Shown piece by piece: positions 1 through 8,180 of a stretch of 64,000 bases of DNA. The DNA is from Deltaproteobacteria bacterium (lineage in GTDB: Bacteria; Desulfobacterota; Binatia; Binatales; Binataceae). The stretch is from positions 55,017 to 119,016 of the forward strand of contig JAJZAI010000004.1 in NCBI GenBank assembly GCA_021799495.1. The letters are read 5' to 3'. The position numbers were made by a program, and so were the translations under genes. The notes beneath the pieces are model-generated. The model worked only from the letters and a program-made list of their open reading frames with translations. It was not told the origin of the DNA and made no database searches. How positions within the stretch are numbered: position 1 is the stretch's first letter; each line of letters opens with the position of its first letter.

Positions 1-1234
1 TCGTGCCGCCGGGTTTCACCAGCGGCTTGTTGCGGTACATGTTGAACAGGTAGCCCATCCCGGTGCACTGCACGAGAACGGGATTCATGATCGAATTGAC
101 ATTGTAGGGACAGACATAAGGCACGCCGACGATCAGCACGTCGGATTGTCCCTTCACCGGCACCGCGTATTGCTGGAACACCCGCGCCAGCGCCTGCCGA
201 TGCACGGTTTCGGTCTCGCCCGCCCATACCCCCGTCATTCCGTATGGCGCCGCGTACTGATTCATCACCTGGCGGCGCAATTCGTTCGACATTCCGCCGA
301 GCGTCCAGCGGAAGCCCTTCAGCCGCATCCGATCCCAATCGCTGAAGCGATCTTCGTTCTTTTGCAGGAAGTCGAGCATCCCGCCGTACATCTGGGTATT
401 CACGGCGGTCTCGATCGAAAATACATTCACTTCGCGATTGACTATCCGGCCCATCCGGTTGGCCGAACTGTGCAGCGCCGAGCGGGTCGGGTCCATGTAT
501 GAATGGCTGTCGCGAAGCGTGGCGGGATTATGATGGTGGCGCAGGCTTTGATAGGGCGCGAGTCCGACGGCGACCGATTTATGTCCGCCGTCCATCGGCA
601 CCAGGTTGATATTCAGGTAAATCAGCAGGTCCGATTCAGCCGCGCGCCGCGACAGCCACACTTCCTCGCCATGCTCGGTCTTGCCGAGCATCGCGAGTTC
701 CGACCGATCCTCGCCGTCGAAGTTGTAGAGCCGTTCCGGCCAGAACTGCCGGAACGCGCGCTCGCCCACCATCCGGCGGATCTCCGCTTCGGTCATCCGG
801 CGATGGAGCGCGGTGGCGACGATCAGATGAACGTCATCGACGCCGTAATCCGCCAGCGTCTGCAGCACCTGGTTGAGCAGCCGCTCGCGGATATCCGGCC
901 GGCGCATCGGCGGCAGCGGCAGGCTGATGTCGTCGATCGCGATCGTCACGCGCATGTTCGGATTGAGCTGCGCGAACAGCGGATCGGCGTTGAGCGGATG
1001 GAGCAGGGCGTAGCGGATCGCGGTGTCCGGATCGGGCAGCGCGTCGAGCGGCGGCGGCGGATAGACGACGCGCGTTCCCGCCGGCAGCTTTTCGTACAGA
1101 AACTCGTCGCCGTAGGCGATTAGCCGCGGCTCGGAGCGGCGGCTGAGCGTCACCACGAGATCGCGCCGCGACCCCACCTCGCGCTTCAGGTCCGCCGGCT
1201 TGAGTTCCTTGAGTTTCGCTTCAGGCCGCGCCAT
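1..1234 (-). CDS. LarA-like (DUF2088) protein, C-terminus cut by window edge
   Basis: I translated 411 codons from the ATG at 1234 to the left edge with no stop; the C-terminus lies outside the window. The protein resembles the LarA / DUF2088 family of nickel-pincer lactate racemases and relatives. It has an IAIDDIS strand near residues 98-104, ALHRRMTEAEI near 142-152 (family histidine region) and GGHKSV near 216-221, where LarA carries the cofactor-bearing lysine. It is the last of three minus-strand genes (TetR, HAD, this one) and its start overlaps the HAD gene by 14 bp, so co-translation is likely. Substrate is unknown; many DUF2088 proteins are not lactate racemases, and no larB, larC or larE is visible here. 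Confidence 0.8.
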   Translation of the reverse strand, partial: MARPEAKLKELKPADLKREVGSRRDLVVTLSRRSEPRLIAYGDEFLYEKLPAGTRVVYPPPPLDALPDPDTAIRYALLHPLNADPLFAQLNPNMRVTIAIDDISLPLPPMRRPDIRERLLNQVLQTLADYGVDDVHLIVATALHRRMTEAEIRRMVGERAFRQFWPERLYNFDGEDRSELAMLGKTEHGEEVWLSRRAAESDLLIYLNINLVPMDGGHKSVAVGLAPYQSLRHHHNPATLRDSHSYMDPTRSALHSSANRMGRIVNREVNVFSIETAVNTQMYGGMLDFLQKNEDRFSDWDRMRLKGFRWTLGGMSNELRRQVMNQYAAPYGMTGVWAGETETVHRQALARVFQQYAVPVKGQSDVLIVGVPYVCPYNVNSIMNPVLVQCTGMGYLFNMYRNKPLVKPGGT

Positions 1235-2045
1235 TAAGTTTTCTCTCCAGCCATTCGCCGACCGCGGCGCGGTCGATTCCGCCGAGTGTGCGCCGCTCTT
1301 CGCCCTTGTCGAAGCGAAGCAACGGCCACTGGCGCGCCGCCGCGGTCGCGGCCAGGCGCCGGTCGGGATTGACGGCGACCGGATGCCCCATCACGGCCAG
1401 AAATGGCAAGTCGTAATGAGAATCCGCGTAGCCCCAGCAATCGGCAAGGCCGATACCGAGGCGCGCGCAATACTCCGCGCACCATTCCGCTTTGGCGTCG
1501 CCAGCCATCACCGGCGCGTGTAGGCGTCCCGTGGCCCGTCCGCGGCTGAAAACCAGCCGGTTCGCGACCCACGACTTGATACCGAGCCGCTCGGCGAACG
1601 GCGCGATGATAAAGTCCGGCGAGCCCGTCACCAGCACCGGTTCGAGCCCGGCGCCGCGGTTGGCTTCAATGAGTTCGGCGGCGCGCGGATAGAGATGGCC
1701 GATCATCACGCGGTCGCAATATTCCTCGCCCAGCGAAAACAGGCGATCGCGGGAGACGCCCTTGAAGGCCTCGAACAGCGCGATATTGAGCAGATAGCGA
1801 TCGCGGCGCTCCGCCAGATAAAGCGACGGCAGCCGCGCGGCGAAACTTGCCAGATAGCCGATTCGGCCGCTCCATTCGCCGATATTGCCGAAAACGAAAA
1901 TCGCCGAATGGAGCAGATTCAAATCGATTAGGGTGCCGTCAACGTCGTAGAACGCGAGCGCGCGACGCGGATGCGTTTTGCCATTGGCGGTTACGGCGGC
2001 GCGCCGCCGGCTCTGCGTTCGGCCGTCGCCTTTGAAAACTGACAT
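1221..2045 (-). CDS. HAD-IB family hydrolase (SerB-like phosphatase)
   Basis: A 274-residue protein of the haloacid dehalogenase superfamily, subclass IB. The catalytic DVDGT motif is at residues 34-38, motif II is seen as VTGSPDFI, and motif IV as GYADSHYDLP, which together give a complete Asp-nucleophile phosphatase site. Relatives include phosphoserine phosphatase and the phosphatase domains of lipid acyltransferases. The first 28 residues are basic and not part of the fold. The gene starts 1 bp after the TetR stop and overlaps the LarA-like start, so the three probably form one transcript. The physiological phosphoester is not evident. Confidence 0.85.
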   Translation of the reverse strand: MSVFKGDGRTQSRRRAAVTANGKTHPRRALAFYDVDGTLIDLNLLHSAIFVFGNIGEWSGRIGYLASFAARLPSLYLAERRDRYLLNIALFEAFKGVSRDRLFSLGEEYCDRVMIGHLYPRAAELIEANRGAGLEPVLVTGSPDFIIAPFAERLGIKSWVANRLVFSRGRATGRLHAPVMAGDAKAEWCAEYCARLGIGLADCWGYADSHYDLPFLAVMGHPVAVNPDRRLAATAAARQWPLLRFDKGEERRTLGGIDRAAVGEWLERKLNGAA

Positions 2046-2046
2046 G

Positions 2047-2739
2047 TCAGTCTAATTTCGGACGAAAAAAATGTCCCGCCTCCGCCGCCGTCTCCGCGCC
2101 GGCCGCGGTCGGTTGACAACCCCCCGCCGCCGGTTCCTTGACGACCGTTTGAAGCAGTTCCGGACGGGCGACGCCGCGCAGCCCGAAATCAAGGATCTCT
2201 TCCGCCAGGGCGGCGACGTCGTCGCGCTGGCTTCGCGATAGTTGGCCGACGATTTCCTTGATGCCGCCCAGGATGCAATAGGCGACCGCGCGCGTGTCGC
2301 ATTCCCGCACCAGGCTCATCTCGATGCCGAGATCGAGCGACCGCTGGATCTGATCCGTAACGCGTTCGTAAAAATCCACAATTTGCTCGTCAAGTCCCCG
2401 ATCGAAACCGGTCGAATGGTTGAGCAGAATGTCCGTCAATTCGCGTTCGTCGAGCACGAAGGCGAGCACTCGCCGCAGATTGGCGCGCAATTGCTCGGCG
2501 GGATTCGGCTGGCCGGGGCCAACCCGCAGGCGCTGAATCCGTTCGCGCAGCTCGCGCAGCGTTTGCGCCAGCAGCTCTTCGAAAATGTCGCGCTTGTTCT
2601 GAAAATAGAGATAAAAGGTTCCGCGCGCGATCCGCGCCCGCGAAATGATGTCGGCGATGTTTGTGCGATGGTATCCCTTGCGCGCGAAGATGTGCTTCGC
2701 GTGATGCAATACCTGCTCGCGCCTGGCTTGCCGTTCCAT
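2047..2739 (-). CDS. TetR/AcrR family transcriptional regulator
   Basis: A 230-residue regulator. An N-terminal helix-turn-helix covers roughly residues 10-55 and includes the family signature GTFYLYFQNKRDIFEELL; the remainder is an all-helical ligand and dimer domain. I chose the ATG at 2739 over the upstream GTG at 2760 because a TTGACT/TAGTGT promoter (17-bp spacer) overlaps that GTG. The gene leads a three-gene operon with the HAD phosphatase and LarA-like protein, and an inverted repeat over the -10 suggests autorepression. The ligand is unknown. The C-terminal 35 residues are Ala/Pro-rich and low complexity. Confidence 0.9.
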   Translation of the reverse strand: MERQARREQVLHHAKHIFARKGYHRTNIADIISRARIARGTFYLYFQNKRDIFEELLAQTLRELRERIQRLRVGPGQPNPAEQLRANLRRVLAFVLDERELTDILLNHSTGFDRGLDEQIVDFYERVTDQIQRSLDLGIEMSLVRECDTRAVAYCILGGIKEIVGQLSRSQRDDVAALAEEILDFGLRGVARPELLQTVVKEPAAGGCQPTAAGAETAAEAGHFFRPKLD

Positions 2740-2752
2740 CGTTGCCGCAGTG

Positions 2753-2785
2753 GCCGACACTATCGGCGGCGGTACGTGGAGTCAA
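2753..2785 (-). promoter_or_regulatory. Promoter and candidate operator of the TetR operon
   Basis: Read on the minus strand, TTGACT (2785-2780) and TAGTGT (2762-2757) are separated by 17 bp, a good sigma70 arrangement. The inverted repeat GCCGA-CACTA-TCGGC at 2753-2767 overlaps the -10, a typical place for a TetR dimer to block RNA polymerase. The predicted transcript would start about ten bases before the ATG at 2739. No binding data; inferred from sequence only. Confidence 0.5.
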
Positions 2786-2917
2786 ACCGTAACGGCATCG
2801 CGCTGCCAACGATTTTCAACAATAAATCCGGGTGTTGCGCCGTTTTTTTGCCTTGCCGGATTGCTGGCGCGGCAAACCTGGCCAAAGCGGCGATTCTGGC
2901 GCTTACGCTCTTCAATT

Positions 2918-3571
2918 CTACGGCGTGGAGCGGGCGTCTTGCGGAGCGGAATCGAGCGCCTTCGGTGTGGGCGTCGGAATTTGCGGACAGGTGAACGCAC
3001 AGTTCGATACGTCCTGGTTAACTCCAACCAGCACGCTTTGGCTGGGAATGCCGGCGTCGGAAGCGTTAAAGCAGGCGCATCCTGCGGAACCAACCGGCCG
3101 CAACGCGACGAACACGCCATTCGTCACGTAGCTTAGCAGCGCCGTGATATCTCCGCTCTCGGGGAACGGATTCCATGCCGAGCTGTTCGTAACGTCGTGA
3201 TATCTGTACGGCACTTTGGGATTACGGGTGGTGAATGCGCCTTGCGCGTTGAACTGGAGCGAGGTGGGCGGCGTCGGAGCGGTTTGGCAGAACGCGTTGT
3301 TCGTGTTCGGTATGCAGAGCGACGCGGACGTTACCGGCGAGCATTGCGGCGTCGGCGTGGGCGTGGGCGTTTTGGTGGCGCCCTTGGTCGGCGTTGGCGT
3401 GGGTGTGGGCGTGGGCGGCGCTCCCGAGCAGACGAAGACCGCAAAGAGCGAAGTTGGAATGATCGTGGGCGTTATGCCGCTGCTTCCGCCGCTGCCGCAA
3501 CTGAGAAGTAACGCCGGGGCCAGTCCTACCAGCACCGGTACAATAATCAAGCATCGCCGCCACGATTTCAT
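2918..3571 (-). CDS. Putative lipoprotein with Thr-Pro repeat linker
   Basis: A 217-residue exported protein of unknown function. The N-terminus is a lipoprotein signal: basic MKSWRR, a hydrophobic stretch, then the lipobox LLLSC at about residues 21-25. Two TPTPTPTP runs near residues 53-61 and 68-76 form an extended linker, and a shorter TPTPTP lies near the C-terminus. The body contains several cysteines and polar beta-like sequence. The opposite strand of the linker is also open and reads as VGVGVG, which is a shadow. The TPTP linker suggests a surface-displayed, membrane-anchored domain; nothing indicates an enzyme. Confidence 0.65.
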   Translation of the reverse strand: MKSWRRCLIIVPVLVGLAPALLLSCGSGGSSGITPTIIPTSLFAVFVCSGAPPTPTPTPTPTKGATKTPTPTPTPQCSPVTSASLCIPNTNNAFCQTAPTPPTSLQFNAQGAFTTRNPKVPYRYHDVTNSSAWNPFPESGDITALLSYVTNGVFVALRPVGSAGCACFNASDAGIPSQSVLVGVNQDVSNCAFTCPQIPTPTPKALDSAPQDARSTP

Positions 3572-3946
3572 CGCGCGTCCAGCTATGACGGCGGCTCATC
3601 GGCATGTCAAGGGCGGACCCGGCGCGGCCGTCAACGGGACGGCGCGGTGCGTCAAATGGCGTCGGTTGGCGAACGCTCGAAGATCGCTTGGGGCGGCTAA
3701 TTGACTTTCATAATGCTGAAAACATTCGTATAAGCGAACAGAACATAAAATAAAAAGGCGGGTCGTTGAAGGAGGGGGGAGTCTCCTTAACGCCCGCCTT
3801 TCACCGTCCGTCTTGCGGCGGACGGCCCCGACTGCAGGGAGGAGGTTGCAACCGGGGAGCGGCCTTGGCTACCGCTTCCAATACTATTCGACGAGGCCTC
3901 GGCGGAATTATTCATCGCCGCGCCGAAAAAAAATTCAAGCGCAGAA
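3572..3946. other. Non-coding stretch between lipoprotein and small ORF
   Basis: About 375 bp without a convincing gene. It carries an AT-richer segment near 3710-3755 and the compound hairpin at 3754-3801. The part from 3802 to 3946 is GC-rich with short local repeats; I recognise no riboswitch, tmRNA, 6S, SRP or RNase P core in it. Confidence 0.4.
3754..3801 (-). terminator. Long compound hairpin, terminator-like on the minus strand
   Basis: Arms AAAGGCGGG (3754-3762) and CCCGCCTTT (3793-3801) are perfect complements. Inside them CGTT/AACG and AAGGAG/CTCCTT also pair, giving 19 bp with two single-base bulges and an 8-base loop. Read leftwards, the stem runs into TTTTTATTTTAT, a good U-tract; read rightwards there is none. 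It therefore looks like an intrinsic terminator for a minus-strand transcript, but no minus-strand gene lies just upstream. Confidence 0.5.
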
Positions 3947-4195
3947 ATGGCCGTAAATCCTCGGCAAATCCCTTTCCAAACGGACCTTTACGGCCGGGGC
4001 CATCGGCAATGCGCGGACCGAATCGAATTTGCGCCAGCGTGGAACACGCCGCATCCGCGCGGGTGGATTGCGTTCAATCCCCTATGGTATGCCGACAATG
4101 CGCGTCGGCCCTTCTATGCGATTGTCGCGCAGCCGGACCGGAAAGGAGGACGCTCTCTGGCGGAGCGTCGTGAAAAAATCCAGTGGCATTACTAG
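3947..4195 (+). CDS. Hypothetical 82-residue protein overlapping the DUF748 gene
   Basis: A short reading frame with balanced composition (Trp, Tyr, Phe, Asn present, not the Ala/Arg-rich mix of shadow frames), containing AWNTPHPRGWIAFNPLWYAD. It ends 13 bp inside the start of the DUF748 gene, an overlap typical of translational coupling. GC at third codon positions is about two thirds, lower than in obvious genes here. No signal peptide, membrane segment or known motif is seen, and the ribosome site before the ATG is weak. It may be a real small gene or chance. Confidence 0.4.
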   Translation: MAVNPRQIPFQTDLYGRGHRQCADRIEFAPAWNTPHPRGWIAFNPLWYADNARRPFYAIVAQPDRKGGRSLAERREKIQWHY

Positions 4196-7100
4196 AAACC
4201 TTCCGGCGCGCGCTCGAAAAAGCGAAACGATTGCCCAAATCGCGGCGCGTTCGCCGCTGGACGATCGGCATCGCCGCCGCGCTGGCGATTTATACCGGCT
4301 TCGGTTTTTTCGGCGTTCCCGCAATCTTGCCGCATGTGCTGGCCGGATCGGTCGCGAAAAGCCTCAAACGGCAAGTCAGCGTAGGCGAAATCGCGTTCAA
4401 TCCGTACAGTCTTCGCCTGGAAATCGGCCAGCTTGAAGTCGCCAGGCGCAGTGGCGGCGGCGCTTTCGTCGAAATCGGCCACTTGGGCGTTGAAGCCTCC
4501 TGGAATTCGCTCTGGCGCCTCGCCCCGGTGGTCGAGGAGGTCGTGATAACGAATCCGACGATCAATATCGTCCGAACCGCGCCGAATACCTTCAATTTTT
4601 CGGATTTGATCCCGCCGCCCAAGCCGGCGCCGGCGGCTCCGCAGCCGGGCAAGCCGTTCCGTTTTTCGGTTTCGAATATTCAAATCAGCGGCGGCGCCGT
4701 CAATTTCGACGATCAGGTGCTTGGCCAGCGCCATACGATTCAGGATCTCCGGCTGGACGTGCCGTTTATCGCGAATCTTCCCGCGTACGTGAAGGTTTAC
4801 GTCAAACCCTACGTGGCGATGAGCGTGGACGGAAGCAAGCTGTCGATGGCGGGCACGGCGCGACCGTTCGGCGCCGAGCCGGAGTCCGAACTGGTCTTAA
4901 ACCTGCGTTCGCTCGAAATCTCGAAGTACCTTGACTACGTTCCGCGCAAATTGCCGATCACGATGCCGCATGGCGCGCTATCGACCTATTTGCTGATTCA
5001 TTTCGCTCAATCGGTTCAAGGCCCGCAGATTCGCATCGGCGGCAGGGTGCGGCTCGATCAGCTCGACGTGCGCGATCAATCCGGCCAGCCGCTGGTCGGA
5101 TTCAATCAACTGTTGGTCACGCTGAACAACGTTGAGCCGCTGCACAACTACGTCCATCTGGCTGCGATTAAATTGGACGGCTTAAAGGCCAATCTGACGC
5201 TTAATGCAGATGGAACGACGAATTTTTCGCGGCTGGCGTCTTCGGGCGGAGCGCCGCCGCCGGCGGCCAACGTCCAGTCAGCGCCTGCGCCCGCGGCGCC
5301 ATATGGCGCCACATCCAGTACCGCGCCGTCCGCCGCGGCCGCGGCGCCGACCCCGGCCGCGGCGTCCACTCCCAGTCCTGCGGCGCCTAATCCATCCTTG
5401 GTCCAGGCCGCGCCCGCAGCGCCATCTGGCGCCCCCGCGCCGCCCGCGCAGGCCGCAGCGCCAGCCGCCCCCGGCAAACCGGCGCTGGATTTGCAGGTCG
5501 CCGCGATCGACGTGACCAACGGCGCCGTGAACCTGCAGGACAATCAGATGCCGGCGCCGGTCAATACCGCGATGCAAGCGATCGCGGCGCACGTCAGCGA
5601 TTTTCATCTCGGGGCGGGCGCGCCGATTCCGTATAGCTTCGGCGCGACGCTGAGCGGCGGCGGCACGATCGCGGCGAAGGGCTCGCTTGATTTGGCGGGC
5701 TCCGCGGCGACGACCCAGCTAACGCTGTCGCAGATCGACGTTCCCGCTTTGCAGGGATTTGCGCAGTCGATCCTCGCGGGCAAAATCGTGGCCGGCAAAG
5801 TCAACGCCAGCGCCAATGTCAAAGCGAACTACGCGCCGGGCAAATTCAATCTTCACGTCGAGCCCGCGCAGGCGTCGCTCGATGGCTTTGAAATCCAGCT
5901 TCCGGAGCGCGGCCAGCAGCCGATCCGATGGACGAGCATCGGCGCGCAGCTTGCGATGGCCGACCTGCAGGCGCATCAGGCGGCGGTCGATCGCCTGAGC
6001 ACGGACGGCATCAGCGTCGAGGTGGTCCGCGACCGGCGCGGCCGGCTGAACCTCGGGTCGCTGCTCAAATCATCGCAAACCAAACCGCGCGAAGCGCGCC
6101 GCGGCCACCCGCATCCGCGCCGCGCACGCGCGCGGCGGCGTCCGGAGCGGCGGCGCGCGACGAAGAAGCCCGCCGCGCCAACGGCGAAAGCGCCGCAATG
6201 GCAATTCCAGATAAAGACGATCGCGTTCGACAAAACCGCGATCGCCCTGCGCGACGAAACCGAGCGGCCGGAGCTGCGGGCGGCGATCGCGCCGCTCGAT
6301 ATCGATCTGAAAAACGTCACCAGCGATTTCGCCAAGCCGTTCGGCGTCGCGATCGGTGCGACGGTCAACCGGCGCGGCACGCTCAAGATCACGGGCGACG
6401 CCGCGATCAAGCCGCTCAAGGCGAATTTGCATATCGTGACGCGGCGCCTCGATCTGACTCCGGCCAACGCCGTGCTGGGTTCACGGATGAATGCGGTTAT
6501 CGCGCGCGCGATGCTCAGCAGCAGCGGCGCGGTGCGCGTCGCGCAGGAGCGGCGCGCGATGCGGATCGGCTATCGCGGCGACGTGACGCTCGGCGACGTG
6601 CGGATGCTCGACAAGCTGACGCGCGACCTGTTCGCGCGCTGGCGGGCGCTCAGGTTCGAGCGGATCGATTTCGCGATGGGCGAGGGGAAGCCGCGCGTTC
6701 ATCTGGGCGCGATCGCGTTCGACGATTTTTACGCGCGCATCATTCTGAATCGCGACGGCAAGCTCAACCTGAGCGATATCATGGCGAATCCGCAGGCGGC
6801 GCCGACTTCGCTGACGCGCGCCCACGGAACCGTGGCCGCGCCGGCTCCGTCGCCCACCCCCACGCCCACGCCGCAAGCGGCGGGCGCCGGACAGCAGGCG
6901 CCGCCGGCGCCGCCGAAGCCTCTGCCGGCCGATATCAGGATTGGCCAGATCACGCTCGCCGGCGGAGAGGCGAACTACACCGACAACTTCATCCGGCCCA
7001 ACTATTCAGCGGACTTGACCGATTTGGCCGGCAAAATCGGCGAGTTCAGCACGGAATCGACCACACCCGCAGACGTGTCATTGAACGGGATGGTCAACCG

Positions 7101-8121
7101 CAACGCCCCGGTCAGCATCAGCGGCGCGGTGAGTCCGCTGGCGCCGATGGCGTATCTGGACATCACGGCCAAGGCCAACGGCATCGAGCTGCCCGATCTT
7201 TCCGCCTATTCGGCCAAATACACGGGCTATCCGATTACCCAGGGCACGCTGACCGTCGATGTGCATTACCTGCTCGACCAGCGCAAGCTGACCGCGCAGA
7301 ACCATATCCGGATCGATCAGCTCACTTTCGGCGACAAGGTTCCGCAGCCGAGCGTTTACAACCTGCCGGTGCGGCTGGCGGTCGCGATTCTGAAGGATCC
7401 GCAGGGCCGGATCGATCTGAACATTCCTGTTTCCGGGTCGCTCAACGATCCGGAATTCAGCCTTGGCAGCGTCATCTGGTACGCCTTCAAGAATTTGATC
7501 ATGAAGGCGATTACTTCGCCCTTCAAACTCCTGGCGGCGGCGCTGCCGGGCGGTGGCGGCGGCGGCGAGGGATTGTCGTACGTCGGGTTCAAGCCGGGCT
7601 TTGCGCGGCTGAACGCGGACGATCGCAAGAAACTCAATCAGGTCGCGGCGGCGCTCAAACAGCGGTCCGCCCTGAAGCTCGACATCACCGGCGTGGTCGA
7701 TCCGTCGCTGGACAAACCGGGCCTGCGGGAGGCCAAGGTCGATTACCTGGTGCGCAAGCGCAAGGCCGCGGATAGCGGGCAGGAGAATGCGAATCTCGAC
7801 GATCTCCAGATTACGGCCGGCGAATACGACAAGTACCTCAAGCAGGTGTACAAGGCTGCGGATATTCCCGACAAGCCGCGCGACTTTCTCGGGATGGCGA
7901 AATCGCTGCCGCCGGCCGAGATGGAAAAGCTGTTGGTCGACAATACCAAAGTATCCGACGCCGATTTGCCCAAGCTGGGGCGGGCGCGCGCCGAAGCGGT
8001 GCGCACCTTTTTGATGACGCGGATCGATCCGGGGCGGCTGATCGTTTCGCCGGCGAAGATCGTTGCGGGCACGCCCGGCGGCGGCGAACCGCCGGCCCGC
8101 GCGGATCTTTCGCTTGAGTAA
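4183..8121 (+). CDS. DUF748 (AsmA/TamB-like) envelope protein, 1312 aa
   Basis: A very large membrane-anchored protein. An N-terminal signal anchor (about residues 27-50, after a basic segment) is followed by repeated beta-rich AsmA-like segments such as VEEVVITNPTINIVRT and INLDDQ-type strands, the DUF748 pattern. Low-complexity Ala/Pro linkers lie near residues 355-435 and 885-910, and an Arg-rich patch near 632-665. The C-terminal 200 residues are helical. Relatives are inner-membrane proteins projecting into the periplasm, implicated in lipid transport or envelope assembly. GTG at 4183 is the only usable start because a TGA lies in frame at 4171. Exact function unknown. Confidence 0.85.
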   Translation: MALLETFRRALEKAKRLPKSRRVRRWTIGIAAALAIYTGFGFFGVPAILPHVLAGSVAKSLKRQVSVGEIAFNPYSLRLEIGQLEVARRSGGGAFVEIGHLGVEASWNSLWRLAPVVEEVVITNPTINIVRTAPNTFNFSDLIPPPKPAPAAPQPGKPFRFSVSNIQISGGAVNFDDQVLGQRHTIQDLRLDVPFIANLPAYVKVYVKPYVAMSVDGSKLSMAGTARPFGAEPESELVLNLRSLEISKYLDYVPRKLPITMPHGALSTYLLIHFAQSVQGPQIRIGGRVRLDQLDVRDQSGQPLVGFNQLLVTLNNVEPLHNYVHLAAIKLDGLKANLTLNADGTTNFSRLASSGGAPPPAANVQSAPAPAAPYGATSSTAPSAAAAAPTPAAASTPSPAAPNPSLVQAAPAAPSGAPAPPAQAAAPAAPGKPALDLQVAAIDVTNGAVNLQDNQMPAPVNTAMQAIAAHVSDFHLGAGAPIPYSFGATLSGGGTIAAKGSLDLAGSAATTQLTLSQIDVPALQGFAQSILAGKIVAGKVNASANVKANYAPGKFNLHVEPAQASLDGFEIQLPERGQQPIRWTSIGAQLAMADLQAHQAAVDRLSTDGISVEVVRDRRGRLNLGSLLKSSQTKPREARRGHPHPRRARARRRPERRRATKKPAAPTAKAPQWQFQIKTIAFDKTAIALRDETERPELRAAIAPLDIDLKNVTSDFAKPFGVAIGATVNRRGTLKITGDAAIKPLKANLHIVTRRLDLTPANAVLGSRMNAVIARAMLSSSGAVRVAQERRAMRIGYRGDVTLGDVRMLDKLTRDLFARWRALRFERIDFAMGEGKPRVHLGAIAFDDFYARIILNRDGKLNLSDIMANPQAAPTSLTRAHGTVAAPAPSPTPTPTPQAAGAGQQAPPAPPKPLPADIRIGQITLAGGEANYTDNFIRPNYSADLTDLAGKIGEFSTESTTPADVSLNGMVNRNAPVSISGAVSPLAPMAYLDITAKANGIELPDLSAYSAKYTGYPITQGTLTVDVHYLLDQRKLTAQNHIRIDQLTFGDKVPQPSVYNLPVRLAVAILKDPQGRIDLNIPVSGSLNDPEFSLGSVIWYAFKNLIMKAITSPFKLLAAALPGGGGGGEGLSYVGFKPGFARLNADDRKKLNQVAAALKQRSALKLDITGVVDPSLDKPGLREAKVDYLVRKRKAADSGQENANLDDLQITAGEYDKYLKQVYKAADIPDKPRDFLGMAKSLPPAEMEKLLVDNTKVSDADLPKLGRARAEAVRTFLMTRIDPGRLIVSPAKIVAGTPGGGEPPARADLSLE

Positions 8122-8180
8122 GGCGCGCGGATTTTCGATCGGCCGCGATTCTGCTGAAATGGCATGAGGCAGGGCGGGGC

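Noticed and set aside
3216..3704. VGVGVGV-rich plus-strand frame
   Set aside because: It is the complement of the TPTPTP linker of the lipoprotein, which has a real lipobox and start.
3802..3946. Riboswitch or structured RNA before the DUF748 region
   Set aside because: I compared by eye with TPP, cobalamin, SAM, glycine, fluoride, 6S, SRP and RNase P cores; none matched.
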